Shown: in pieces, positions 33,170 to 44,283 of the stretch
Layout: each line of letters starts with the position of its first letter
Position numbering within the stretch: position 1 is the first letter of the stretch
From: Dysidea avara
Lineage: Eukaryota; Porifera; Demospongiae; Dictyoceratida; Dysideidae
Length of the DNA stretch: 64,000 nt
Assembly (NCBI RefSeq): GCF_963678975.1
Contig: NC_089280.1
Span: 12,909,280 to 12,973,279 of the forward strand
Reading direction: 5' to 3'
Made by a program: the position numbers and the translations under genes
The notes under the pieces: model-generated
Databases searched by the model: none
Told to the model about the DNA's origin: nothing
What the model saw: the letters and a program-made list of their open reading frames with translations, nothing else

Positions 33170-34713
33170 TTACTTAACTATATACATAAAAGGGGCTAAT
33201 TTTTGCTTAAATTCTTCAACACAGTCAGTCTCAATAATCTCAGCATCTAATCTATTCCATTCTGGTACAGTTCTTGGGAGGAAGGAATATTTATATACAT
33301 CAATTCTTGGTTGGTAAGGTACTAGTTTAAAGTTATGTGAGTGTCGGGTCCGTAATACAGTAGATTTAAGTGGGAGATAACAGTTCGGTATAATTAATAA
33401 ATCATGTAGTACTTTATATAGTAAAACTAGTCTAGCTGATTGCGACGTTCTTGTAGTGTAGGCCATTGCAAGTTTTCAAGGATGTTAGTGATGCTGTCTC
33501 TATTATTTCGTCTCCATGGTTGACCTGTGACAAAACGAGCAGCTCTATGTTGGACCATCTCTACTTGATTTATGTTGGTTTGGTGATATGGATCCCATAT
33601 TGGGGAACAATACTCTAAAATAGGCAAGACAAATTGTTTATATGCTAGCTCACGTAGATGGCTAGGACAATGCTGTAGATTTCGTCGCAAAAAACCAACA
33701 GCTCTGTTTGCCTTATTGCAGATGTAATCTATATGTGGCTTCCATGAAAGTCTGTGATGTAACTTTACTCCAAGATACAAATGTTGTTCTGTAACTGCCA
33801 GTGAGGTGCCATTCATTACATACGAAAATAAACTTTTGTTATGGTGATTAGAAATTTGCATTATCTTACATTTGCTGATGTTAAAAGCCATTTGCCATTT
33901 ATCTGCCCACTTTGACAGTATTGTCAAGTCTTGTTGGAGTGTTTGATGGTCTGTTGAACTGTGAATAACTTTGTATATTAAGCAATCATCTGCAAAGAGT
34001 TTCATTTGGCTACTAATACCCTCAGTTATATCATTTATGTACAGTAAGAACAAGGTAGGACCCAAAACTGAGCCTTGTGGTACTCCCGATGTGACTTTAC
34101 AATAATTAGAAAAGGAACCATCTACGACAACTTGTTGGTAGCGATTGCTCAAGAAAGACTCTAGCCATTGTAAAATCTTGCCTCTAATGCCATAGAATTC
34201 AATTTTGCTTAGCAGTCTTTTATGTGGAACTTTATCAAATGCTTTGGACAGGTCTAGTATACCAACATCTACTTGGAGTTTATTATTCAATGCTTTTGCA
34301 AAGTCATCAGTAACAGTAAGCAACTGCGATTCACAGGAATGCCTTGATCTAAAGCCGAATTGACAGGGGACTAAGATATCATGAGCTTCCAAGTGTTTCA
34401 TAATTTGACTTGTGAGTATGTGTTCCATTGCTTTGCAAATGATTGATGTCAGAGATACTGGTCGGTAGTTTTGTGGGACAGTTCTTTTGCCAGATTTGAA
34501 AATGGGAGTGACATGTGCTAGTTTCCATTGTCTAGGGACCACACCAGCGGACAAAGATTGTTGAAAGAGATGGGTCAGCATCGGAGTAATTTCAGCAGCA
34601 GTTTGTTTTACTGAATGTCCAGAGATAGCATCAGGGCCAGGGGATTTATAGGGATCCAACTCAGATAGTATTTTGAAAACCCCATTTGGTGATATATCAA
34701 TGTTGTTTATAGA
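33170..34713 (-). pseudogene. LINE reverse transcriptase, C-terminal two thirds
   Basis: Minus-strand reverse transcriptase of the family 2 LINE, which would copy LINE RNA at the nicked target. Visible in order: KSPGPDAI, YRPVSLTS, the palm motif A area LDLSKAFDKVPH, SGVPQGSVLGP, the catalytic FADD, thumb KCKIMQISNH, then EYCSPIWDPYH and QHRAARFV. Upstream coding sequence was separated by the gypsy element at 34716. A single frameshift near 33440 moves the C-terminus to another frame. The catalytic motifs are intact. Confidence 0.9.
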
Positions 34714-34715
34714 TG

Positions 34716-34907
34716 GTATTCTATCGCAGGTTTGTAGATGACCGAGTAAAAGCAGCACAGCTAGACCACAGTAGGATTATTAATGAATAACTATTAAGCA
34801 CACAGAAATGAATGAATTACAACTACAGGACAGAATACTTATAGTACAGCAAATATTAATTACATCATAATGTTACATCATTAGATTACATCATTCACTC
34901 TATTACA
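34716..34907 (-). repeat. Gypsy 1 3' LTR
   Basis: 192 bp, the same as 38944-39135 by eye. It is the 3' LTR in the direction of the element. Confidence 0.95.
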
Positions 34908-34990
34908 CTCCTTCCTCACTTAATAAAATACAATGTCCTTAAGTAATAATAACTACAACTAACCCATAAAATATAAATGGCCTAACTATA

Positions 34991-35344
34991 TTAGTTATTA
35001 CCAGTCTCTGGGTTGAAACGTTTCGGGCGCCGGTGTTCTCTTTGAGGATACCTTCTCACAGTTTCAGGTGGCGTCTGTTCATTGCTTTCGGTATTACTCG
35101 AAGGGGTCTCCTCAAGCCATGTAGGGATAATCACATCATCTTCAGTTACTGGTGGAGCATCAATTACTACAGTTCCCAGGCTTTTCAGATGGTCGACATG
35201 TCGTTTCCATATAAGACCAGTATTGGTCTGTACCTCATAGGTCAATGGACCCAGCCTTTTCTTAATCACTGCCTTAACATCTGGTGAACCTGCTACATTG
35301 TTTCTTGCCATAACTGCCTCTCCCACTTTAAATTCACGCAACAC
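34991..35344 (-). pseudogene. Gypsy 1 integrase C-terminal region
   Basis: Continues the pol polyprotein after frameshifts at about 35450 and 35350. It contains the FKVGEAVMARN and LGPLTYEVQT patches typical of the small C-terminal domain after the integrase core, then an acidic and Pro-rich tail ending in basic HRRPKRFNPE. Confidence 0.75.
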
Positions 35345-35410
35345 ATTCTTTTTTTGTGGTCATGATTCTGCTTCTGTTTGGCTTGAGCATCTATGACAAT
35401 CTTGTTCTTT

Positions 35411-38400
35411 TCAGGTAGCAATAAGTCTAGTCTGGTTCGAAGTTTGCGGTTCAAAAACAATTTGGGCGGGTGTCTCATTGGTATTAGCATGAGGAGTGGA
35501 ACGGTAAGTTAGCAAGAAATTAGAAAGTGCTTGCTGCAAGTTTTTACCACATTCTTTTGCTGCCTTTATAGCTTTCTTAAAGGTTTGAACCAAGCGTTCC
35601 ACAGCCCCATTAGAGGCAGGGTGGTAGGATGCACAGCGAATGTGCTTGATGCCATTAGACTTCATGAATTGTGCAAAATCTTCAGAAGTAAACTGTGGCC
35701 CATTGTCATATACCAAGTGCATAGGTAATCCGTAAGCAGAAAATAGTTTTCTTAGCTCTGTAATAGTTTTCTGAGATGTGGTCGAATGCATTTCAATGAT
35801 TTCCGGCCACTTGGAATGGGCATCAGTTACTAACAGGTAAGTCTTGTTCAAGAAAGGACCTGCAAAGTCCACATGAATTCGTTGCCAAGGTTGCTCTGGC
35901 CATACCCACGGATGTAGGGGAGCTACAGGGGGACTGTTCTTCACTGCCTGGCATGCTACACAGCCATGTGCTCTATCTTCTAGATCTTTGTCCAGCCCAG
36001 GGTACCAAAAATAGCTGCGGGCAACTGACTTCATTCGTGAAGCACCTGGATGGTCTCGGTGTAATTCTTCCAGTAGAGTAGACTTGAACTTCTCAGGAAT
36101 AATTACCCGATTTCCCCATAGTAAGCAACCTGCTTCAATGGACAGTTCATTTTTGCGTTTGAAAAATGGCTTGTAGTTGTCCTCCACCTGCCTTGGCCAT
36201 CCATCTTGAACAAAACGATAAACTTGGCTTAATATTGGGTCTCGATGAGTAGTTCTCTGAATTTGTTCAGCTGTGACCGGCATAGCCTGAAGTTGACCAA
36301 TCATGAATGAGTGAATACAGTCCAAAGCTGCTTCTTTACGAGTACCTAATGGAAGTCTGGACAGGCCATCAGCATTAGCATGCTGTTTGGTTGGTCTAAA
36401 CTCAATTGTGTAGGTGTAAGCTGACAAAATCAGTGCCCATCGCTGTAGTCGAGCAGCAGCTAGCGATGGTATACCCTTCTTATGACCCAAAATAGTAGTT
36501 AGTGGCTTGTGATCTGTAACTAGTGTAAAAGATCGGCCATATAGATATTGGTGAAATTTCTGTACAGCATATACAAGTGACAAGGCCTCTTTCTGAATTT
36601 GAGCGTAATTATGCTCTGTTGCTGTCAACGTACGTGAAGCAAAAGCCACCGGACGTTCTGAACCATCCGGAAATACATGAGACATCACTGCTCCTATGCC
36701 ATAAGCAGAGGCATCTGCTGCTAGGCGGATCGGCAAATTTGGATTGTAATGGGCTAGTACTGGTGCTGAAACCAGATATTGTTTAGCCTTTGTGAAAGCT
36801 GTGTCACACTCTTTTGACCAATGCCACTTACTTCCTTGTTTTAGTAAATTATTAAGGGGATGAAGTAGGGTTGAGAGGTTTTGTAAGAATTTACCGTAAT
36901 AGTGTACAAGTCCCAAAAATGAACGTAATTCTTGTAAGTCGCGGGGACGGGGAGCTTCCACTACTGCCTTGACCTTGCTTTCTAAGGTGTGTAAACCTTT
37001 TGAATCTACCCTGTGTCCCAAGTATTCCACAGCTGTACACATGAAAGCACACTTAGATTTTCTTGCCCGTATGCCGTACTGCTCTAAGCATTGTAAAACT
37101 TGTTTGACATTCTCTAGGTGCTCCTCTGGGGTACTAGCTGATATTAAGATGTCATCTAGGTAACAAATAACTTTGGGTAAGCCTTGTAGTACCGTGTCCA
37201 TTACTTTTTGAAAAATTGCAGGGGCAGAAGCTACACCGAAAGGCAAACGGGTATAACGATATAGTCCTCTATGTGTGTTGATTGTTACCAACTCTCGAGA
37301 ATTTGTTGACAACTTCAATTGCTGATAGGCATGAGTAAGATCAATTTTAGAAAACCACTTCCCTTCAGAAAGTGTTGAAAAGATTGTGTCAGGCTTTGGT
37401 AAAGGGTACTGGTCGACCTCAAGGTGGGGGTTGACAGTTACTTTGTAATCTCCACATATGCGGATAGCTCCTCCCGGTTTGGGTACTGGCACAATAGGAG
37501 CAGCCCATTGGCTATAAGCAACCCTCTCTAGTATTCCTTCATCTTCCAGCCGGTCTAATTCCCGTTCAACAGCTATTTGTAAAGCAAAAGGTACTGGTCT
37601 GGCTTTGCAGAATTTGGGGTTTACATTTGGCTTCATCTGCAAAGTGGCCTCAAAAGTGCTAATTTCACCAAGCCCTTCCTCAAATACTGCCTTATGGTTT
37701 TCTAGTAAGGCTTCCATTTGTTGTTCATAGTTCATTTGTGGCTTAGGAGTGGCTTGGGTGTCAGTGGTTGACATCAACTTTAAACTTTTCCAGTTGAGGT
37801 TAATTTCAGTAAGCCAATTTCTACCCAGAAGGCTAGGGCCATTACCTTTAACCACATACAATGGAAGCTGTTTGTGCTGCTTGCCATATTTCACTTCCAC
37901 AATTAATTTACCCAATACAGTTATTTTCTCACCAGTGTAGGTTGTGAGGATCACTGATGTAGTTTCTAACTTCAAATTGGGGAACAGCTTGTCCTTTGCC
38001 TTGCTGGACATCACCGATACTGCAGCACCCGTATCTAATTCCATTGTTGTCTTCTGTTTGTTCAAGGTAAGCTCTACCAAAATTGGGTGTACTTTTCCAC
38101 CAACTCGGTTCAATGGTGACATTTCCCCTGAATCATCGGAGTCAGGTTCTCTGATAGTCAGTTCTTTCTTGCGTCCAGTGGGTTTTCGAGAATGTTCTTT
38201 GGTAGATCTCTTTTGGTAGATCTCTCTGGCTAAGTGACCTTTCTTATGGCACTTTTTACATTCAGCATCCCGGAATCGACAAGTAGTTGCCATGTGGTCT
38301 GTATCGCCACAGCGATAACAAGATTTGGTGTGCTGCCTTGGAGCGTTAGCAAAACGCCCTGTTCTGTGAATAGTACTGGAGGTACCTGCTGTTTCATCTC

Positions 38401-38932
38401 CTTTTAGTTTCTTTGTATTCTTATCTGCAGCCTCCAAACTTTGTGCGAGACGTATGGCCTTCTCCAGAGTGAGGTTTTCTTCCGACAGTAGACTTTTTTG
38501 TGCAGCAGTGCTTCGTAAGCCACAGACAAGACGATCGCGTAAAGCTTCTTGCAGGAAACCACCAAACTCACAGTGGGTAGCTAATCGTCGAAGTTCAGCG
38601 ATGTATTCTAGGACAGACTCATTTGGTCCTTGTGTACGCTGGTGAAAGTAGAAACGCTCAGCAATAACTATTGGCTTCGGCTCAAAATGTTCTGTTAAGA
38701 CCTTTTGTAGATCTTCAAATTTCTTTTCTGCAGGTTTTGCCGGTGCCAGTAGGTCTCGTAGTAAAGCGTACGTCCGTGACCCAACTGCATTAAGGAATAC
38801 TGGGACTTTCTTCTTGTCCTCCTCTATTCCATTAACGTCGAAGAACAGCTGTACGCGCTCCAAATATGCTGAAATAGTCTCTGAGTCAGGCTGAAAAACA
38901 GATATATGTCCCAGGTACTGTTTAGCGGCCAT
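35411..38932 (-). CDS. Gypsy 1 Gag-Pol polyprotein
   Basis: Start chosen at the ATG just past the primer-binding site (MAAKQYLGH); an upstream in-frame ATG lies inside the LTR. About 1173 codons. In order: Gag capsid-like region to about 190; two zinc knuckles at about 205-245 (CYRCGDTDHMATTC, and CKKCHKKGHLAREI whose last Cys is missing); aspartic protease at about 300 (ELDTGAAVSVMS); reverse transcriptase at about 430-620 (CYLDDILIS); RNase H (LAADASAYGIGAV); integrase with an HHCC finger (HRDHPGA through CVACQ) and the D, D, E core (VDFAGPF, YDNGPQF, NGAVERL). The frame ends at 35411 by a frameshift just past the integrase core. Gag and Pol are in one frame, so no recoding is needed. Confidence 0.9.
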   Translation of the reverse strand: MAAKQYLGHISVFQPDSETISAYLERVQLFFDVNGIEEDKKKVPVFLNAVGSRTYALLRDLLAPAKPAEKKFEDLQKVLTEHFEPKPIVIAERFYFHQRTQGPNESVLEYIAELRRLATHCEFGGFLQEALRDRLVCGLRSTAAQKSLLSEENLTLEKAIRLAQSLEAADKNTKKLKGDETAGTSSTIHRTGRFANAPRQHTKSCYRCGDTDHMATTCRFRDAECKKCHKKGHLAREIYQKRSTKEHSRKPTGRKKELTIREPDSDDSGEMSPLNRVGGKVHPILVELTLNKQKTTMELDTGAAVSVMSSKAKDKLFPNLKLETTSVILTTYTGEKITVLGKLIVEVKYGKQHKQLPLYVVKGNGPSLLGRNWLTEINLNWKSLKLMSTTDTQATPKPQMNYEQQMEALLENHKAVFEEGLGEISTFEATLQMKPNVNPKFCKARPVPFALQIAVERELDRLEDEGILERVAYSQWAAPIVPVPKPGGAIRICGDYKVTVNPHLEVDQYPLPKPDTIFSTLSEGKWFSKIDLTHAYQQLKLSTNSRELVTINTHRGLYRYTRLPFGVASAPAIFQKVMDTVLQGLPKVICYLDDILISASTPEEHLENVKQVLQCLEQYGIRARKSKCAFMCTAVEYLGHRVDSKGLHTLESKVKAVVEAPRPRDLQELRSFLGLVHYYGKFLQNLSTLLHPLNNLLKQGSKWHWSKECDTAFTKAKQYLVSAPVLAHYNPNLPIRLAADASAYGIGAVMSHVFPDGSERPVAFASRTLTATEHNYAQIQKEALSLVYAVQKFHQYLYGRSFTLVTDHKPLTTILGHKKGIPSLAAARLQRWALILSAYTYTIEFRPTKQHANADGLSRLPLGTRKEAALDCIHSFMIGQLQAMPVTAEQIQRTTHRDPILSQVYRFVQDGWPRQVEDNYKPFFKRKNELSIEAGCLLWGNRVIIPEKFKSTLLEELHRDHPGASRMKSVARSYFWYPGLDKDLEDRAHGCVACQAVKNSPPVAPLHPWVWPEQPWQRIHVDFAGPFLNKTYLLVTDAHSKWPEIIEMHSTTSQKTITELRKLFSAYGLPMHLVYDNGPQFTSEDFAQFMKSNGIKHIRCASYHPASNGAVERLVQTFKKAIKAAKECGKNLQQALSNFLLTYRSTPHANTNETPAQIVFEPQTSNQTRLIAT

Positions 38933-38943
38933 CCTCGTCGCCA

Positions 38944-39135
38944 GTATTCTATCGCAGGTTTGTAGATGACCGAGTAAAAGCAGCACAGCTAGACCACAGT
39001 AGGATTATTAATGAATAACTATTAAGCACACAGAAATGAATGAATTACAACTACAGGACAGAATACTTATAGTACAGCAAATATTAATTACATCATAATG
39101 TTACATCATTAGATTACATCATTCACTCTATTACA
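38944..39135 (-). repeat. Gypsy 1 5' LTR
   Basis: 192 bp. It would hold the promoter for transcription on the minus strand. Confidence 0.95.
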
Positions 39136-39611
39136 GATGGATATGAGGATGCTGGCATTTCAGGGATGCTTTCCAAGTCCTCTACTGTAAAGACCGATTT
39201 AAACTGGCTATTTAAAGTTTCTGCAATTTCTTTGGGTGTAGTTACTTGATCAGTAGGTGTCTGTAATGTGCTAATGCCAGTTGTATCCTGCTTTTGAGAC
39301 TTTATAAACCTCCAAAATGTTTTTCTTCTGCTATTGTCACAATCTGAGTCTAGACTACTAGTAAGATATTTAAGGCGCTGTTGCTTTAAAGCAGATCGTA
39401 CTTGGGATTGCATGTCTTTATATGCTTTCCAATCAGAAGGGCGTTTAAATCTTTTAGCTCGCTTATACAAACGTTGTTTTCTTTTAATCAGCCTTTTGAG
39501 TTGAGAGGTCATCCATGGTAAGCGACTTAATGTAGATATTTGCTTAGCTGGAATATGGTCTTTAACGATTTGTAGAATGTTTTCATGAATAAAGTTCCAA
39601 TTTTGTTCCAC
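39123..39611 (-). pseudogene. LINE family 2, linker upstream of reverse transcriptase
   Basis: Encodes NWNFIHENILQIV, LPWMTSQLKRLIKRKQRLY and FWRFIKSQKQDTTGI. Corresponding blocks occur in the LINE at 60197-63660. The frame runs a few codons into the gypsy LTR at 39135. Confidence 0.8.
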
Positions 39612-39639
39612 AGTTCTAGAGCTATTTTCATTCCTTTAG

Positions 39640-40910
39640 CTAGGATATAATTACTATACAGTCACGCAGCTACAATAAAAAGCTACACAGCTACAAAAAT
39701 ACAGTATACTACTATACTGGTTTGTATGAAGTGAACGGATCATCACGTAATATACTGGTGGACAGTCACGAGACCAATCAGTATTCGAAAATGGCGCGAT
39801 GTGGGTGAGACTGAAAGTTTGCTTGATATCTCGACAGGACGAGTGGGTAGTAGAAGAGGAGTGATTTCTACTGACTCAACATCTCATCCAGATGGCCACC
39901 ATGTAAATGTATGGGTGTACAGCTTCTTGCTGCGAATGAATCATCTGGTTTGTCACTGCCAGCCCATTACCAGAAATTTAGTACATTTTTTGGTCGTGTG
40001 CATTAGTGTAGACAACCAGTGTAAAATATTCATATAATACAATCACTTTTGAATGCGATGTTTTTAAAGCTATGCATATGTTGGAATAAATGTCTAATGA
40101 TTGAAACCAACACATTCCAAAGGGTTTGAAGCCATTTAGTCCCTAACCACAATATTATCTTGCACTAACCTCAAAATTTGCTTCCACTTAGTACACTTTC
40201 AAAGCCATACTGTGTATGTAGTGTGTGTCTGTGTGTGCATGGTTTAATCATGGCACATTTATACCTCATAAATTAGAGTGTTAACCACATCAAAGGAATA
40301 CTCGAAATAACTGTTTGTTTGTTTAAACTTTCTCAGTTAAGGAACATGGTGTGAGATATAAACTGTTTGTTTCTTTTTTTTTTCAATTTCTGTTGTAATT
40401 TACAAGTACATGTTCCTTTATAGCCTGCAGCTTGTCTATACAAAACCATTCATCCGGAAGCCACAAGTCACTGACTAAACTGATGATTGTTTATAATGTG
40501 TATGCATGTGTGCGTGTTATTGCATTTTTAAATTAATTGAGTTGATTGACTATAATGTAGTCTGTATCACAACACGTATGCCATAAGTGTCTTGTCCTGT
40601 AGGAAGCTGGTCTATCACATCATATTTCAGTCGTTTTGCTTTGTTATCGCTAGCATAACTAGTTGAGCAATTTTTGGTCCAAATTTACACCAGATTTAAC
40701 CTTAGATGGGTAAATTCTCAAAAAATCTTCTGTGGGGGCATGCCCCCAGATTCCCCTAGACGAGGTTTTGCACTGTGTACGTGCATATATGCTCAAAACT
40801 CCTTAGTTTAAAAAAGAACACCCATCATAATCTGCTGATTTTATTACAAGCATTTTCTAGTTCGATGTACGTGATTTTAATATACCCTGAAAAGTATACT
40901 ATCTCATTTG
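39640..40910. other. Non-coding stretch
   Basis: A GGGGGCATGCCCCC palindrome module lies near 40735. A CpG-containing piece at 39720-39900 could be promoter-like, but no exon is supported. Confidence 0.45.
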
Positions 40911-41160
40911 GTGCCGGTGTCACAGTGAATATATATGTTTCCCCGGGTAACGTGTTTCCCGCACACATATCCCTAGGGATCCGTGTTTCCCCGCACACAT
41001 ATCACTAGGGATCCGTGTTTCCCACCAAAATCTGTCAGTGATATGTGTTTCCCGTAGCGATTTTTAAAATATTTCACCGCACACACATATCCCTAGGGAC
41101 TCGTGTTTCCCCGCACATATATCACCAGGGATCCGTGTTTCCCACTAAGATATAGCCATC
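40911..41160 (+). repeat. Family F repeat, copy 1
   Basis: Contains several GTGTTTCCCCGCACACATAT-type units and CCTAGGGATCCG palindromic patches. Its first ~93 bp match 50250-50160 in reverse complement almost perfectly. Confidence 0.85.
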
Positions 41161-41178
41161 GTGCAGTAACTCCAAGGT

Positions 41179-42981
41179 CATAGGCGGCAGTGGCGTAGCC
41201 AAACCCGGGCAAGCCAGGGCATTGCCCGGGCATCAGACTTCTTTGCCCCACCATCAGCTCCTAGAGTAATTATAAAGACGTGGGCTGGATAGCTCGAGAT
41301 TTTGCTAATGTTACTTAACTAGTCACTGTACAAGAATAAGTATAGCACAACTTATACAACACTCACCGTGCCATTTTCGCCGATGGTTTCCTTCTTTTTG
41401 GCTAAACAGAGATGGGGTTATCCAAGGGATTTTCCCTCCGAGTAACTTGATTGTGCACAAATAGAGGAGGCAATAAATAGAAGCAAGATCACGTGATTTC
41501 ACGTGATTACAAAAAAAACTGCGCAGCATTGTGGCAAGGAGTGAAGGACAAAGAATTGGTTTCACTATAGTGGGCTGGACGGTTTACATTTGGATTAAGT
41601 AATCACGGTAGCTATTGGTGTGGTCAAAACTCGGGAGGCAAAGCAGTCTAGAGGTATTTGTGAAAGTAGCACCCATCTATCCGTGTGGATACTGCTCAGT
41701 TCAAACGGTATGGAGTACTTGTTCAGTCAGCAATTCTTTTCTTTTTGTTTCCACTTTTCTAGGCTAACAACTGTAGTGGCAGAGCATTAGTCATCACGTG
41801 ATAGAGCGCCTCGTGCTTTAATTCAAGAATCTTAGTAGTCTGGTATTAAGACACATGTAGCTAGATGTATGTAATGTGTTAGAAGGCCAATAGCTAGCTA
41901 GGCGTTCGCTTCTATTAGGTTGATATTAGTCATCTTGCATACAGTAGTGTAGGATGATACATAATGCATTTTAAAAATGTTATATTGATGTCCATATGAA
42001 GATGGGCATGTGTACGTGTGTTACATAGGAAATGGCTTGCCCACCCATTGCCCAGGCATGGCGAAAAGTCTGGCTACGCCACTGATAGGCGGATCTGAGG
42101 GGGGCCAAGGGGTGCTGTGCCCCCCTGGCCCTTTTCTTGCCCCTCTTGGACCTACAGCACTATATTGATACCAGAAACTAGAATCATGCATTCACACTGT
42201 ATGCAGAAGTATAGATTATTATTATTATTATTATTATCAATTTTTCCAAAGATGGGTAACACAAAAGGCAATACTGCCTGTACAAGGTGATCCCCAACAC
42301 AGAACATACATTCACATGTACAATTACATACAAACAAATACAAAAGGAACATGAACTACTTAATAATTACAAAATCAATAAACCTAATTACAAAAAAAGA
42401 TAATGTTTTAACCTAGTCGAGAAGACAACAGTTATAGCTAAATGTACTTTACAGTTGTAGCTAAACTATAGCTACACTGTAAAGAACATAAGGCAAATAA
42501 ATTGGAATTTTTGCGCAAAGATCGAGATACTCTAATAGAGCAGTCACTACTCTAATAGAACAGTCGCAATTCTAACGTCATCAATTATTTACAATTTTCA
42601 CACAACATAACAAAACTAGCTACTCCTTATTTTGATTTAGTGTACACTTTGCCATCAAACAGGTTTGTCTCAGATAGGCCGAGTAATCTTGGCATGCATT
42701 GCAAAGCATACACTGTGTTAGCTATAAGTGCTATCAAAAATGCTCTCAAATTCAAACCTAGGAGGTCTAATTTTTAAAATTTTTCTATAACTATATAGTC
42801 TTAAAAACTGAATGTCCATCATTTAACCAGCTATAGCTATACTGAATAAAGCTATATTCAAATGAATATATACAACTTGTGTACTAGAATTCCATTCTTA
42901 TCCTCTTAGTGGAATAAATAAACACTTTTGTGCACTAAAACTTCTTGCCCCCCTTGACAATGTCTCCTAGATCCACCTATG
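41179..42981. mobile_element. Outer hAT-type element with nested hAT
   Basis: Flanked by exact 8-bp duplications TCCAAGGT (41171-41178 and 42982-42989). The termini are inverted: CATAGGCGGATCT left, CATAGGTGGATCT from the right. Without the inner element it is about 898 bp. It includes an (ATT)n tail-like stretch at 42217-42237 and two CTCTAATAGAG motifs at about 42530-42560. No transposase. Confidence 0.85.
41188..42084. mobile_element. Inner non-autonomous hAT, 897 bp
   Basis: Termini CAGTGGCGTAGCCA and TGGCTACGCCACTG are perfect inverted repeats. ATAGGCGG flanks both sides exactly (41180-41187 and 42085-42092). It inserted 9 bases inside the left end of the outer element. No transposase frame. 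Confidence 0.95.
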
Positions 42982-42989
42982 TCCAAGGT

Positions 42990-43149
42990 CCTATGGCTAG
43001 TTGCAAACAGTACACGATTCAACCATTCAGTAGATATATTGCTATCTAGCTAATAGACACCCATGCATATTGCATGTATATAGCTATAGTTAGCTAACTA
43101 GCTATATAGCTACTATATACATGCAATACAATAATTATACTAGTTAGCT
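42990..43149. other. AT-rich spacer
   Basis: Repeated TAGCTATA-type simple sequence only. Confidence 0.6.
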
Positions 43150-43795
43150 ATATACTAATAATCAGAACTATAATCATTTAAAATAAACTTTGTTGCTCTT
43201 CTCTGGACCTGCTCAATAAGTGTGATGTCCTTGATATGGTTAGGTTTCCAAATCACTGAACAGTATATAACTTGCGATCTCACTAAGGAAATATACAAAG
43301 TTCTCTTGGCTGTCACTGTTTGATGCTTGCTAAAGCTGCGATGGAGCAGACCTAGCATTCTGTAGGTCCTAGGGATTATGTTTTTGTAGTGTTGATCCCA
43401 AGATAGGTCTGATGATATTATAATACCAAGATTTTTATGTGAACTATTTGTTAAAACCTGTGTGTCAGCTATTTTGTAATTAGTGATGATTTTTGCATTA
43501 ATATATAGGTGGACACTCTTTTTTGGATTAAAAAACATATTATATCTCGTACTTCACAAAGTTGCTGAGTCTAAATCATTTTGAAACAATGAAATATCTC
43601 CAGGACTACAAACAGTATTATAAATCTTGGTGTCGTCAATGAATAGTAAAGTTTTACTGATGGTAACAAAAGATGATAAATCATTCATGTAAATAATGAA
43701 GAGTAGGGGTCCCAAAATACTCCCTTGGGGAACCCCAGATAGAACCGGCAAGGGGGTAGATAATGACTGACTGCATGCCAAAGCTGTAGCTACAT
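43150..43795 (-). pseudogene. LINE (family 1) reverse transcriptase fragment
   Basis: Two minus-strand frames. 43781-43554 has SGVPQGSILGPLLFIIYMNDL and the catalytic motif as FIDD rather than FADD. 43538-43155 has the thumb-like KNLGIIISSDLSWD and LYISLVRSQVIYCS. A frameshift or short break lies at about 43545. Both ends are truncated. It is the same family as 28446-29700. Confidence 0.85.
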
Positions 43796-43994
43796 TGATT
43801 AGTTATACATAGCTGCAAACACATGATTTACTCTATATAGCTAGAGATTGTATTTTATTGTATACATGTACTTGTAGCTACTGTTTTATTAAACTGATGC
43901 TATAGCTACATAGCCAAATCACAGCACAGTTTAGCAATTATAGCTGAATGCCAGTGAATGGTTTGGTTTCCTCCATCAACATGTACAATTATAG

Positions 43995-44202
43995 TGTAAG
44001 GCCAAGTCAAGAGAGCACACGTGAGGGAATCGCACGTGAGCCTGAGAGGGACCACGCCGTCGTGTTGAAGTGTTAACAAGGACATTATTAGTACACTACG
44101 TAGGCTCACTATTGTTGTAATTTTGCTGTGTAATGGTTATTACTAGAGTGGATTCTCGTTTATCCAATTGAGACTCTGTATAATAAGGCGTGGTGCCCGA
44201 CA
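43995..44202 (+). repeat. Gypsy 2 5' LTR
   Basis: 208 bp, matching 49793-50000 by eye. Confidence 0.95.
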
Positions 44203-44283
44203 ACTTGGAGGTCCCCTACCGAGATTGAAGATTAAGGATCAAGAAAGGAACAGAAGTGGCTGCCACGGCGACTACTGATAGAG

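Larger units (their letters stand above)
34716..39135 (-). mobile_element. Complete Ty3/gypsy LTR retrotransposon 1
   Basis: Two 192-bp LTRs (34716-34907 and 38944-39135) appear identical and enclose gag-pol on the minus strand. On that strand they begin TGTAATAGAG and end GAATAC, followed at once by a primer-binding-like TGGCGACGAGGATGG. GATG flanks both sides, a 4-base target duplication, and removing the element rejoins the LINE frame. The identical LTRs point to a recent insertion. Confidence 0.95.
32977..39635 (-). mobile_element. L2/CR1-like LINE (family 2), split by gypsy element
   Basis: 5'-truncated within the region between endonuclease and reverse transcriptase (starts at about 39635). 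39611-39123 encodes the linker with LPWMTSQLKRLIKRKQRLY. After the gypsy insertion, 34710-33427 encodes the reverse transcriptase (KSPGPDAI, NYRPVSLTS, SGVPQGSVLGP, LFADDCLIY). 33466-33170 encodes the C-terminal part after a frameshift near 33440. The 3' tail is (ATTT/ATT)n at about 32980-33000. Confidence 0.9.
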
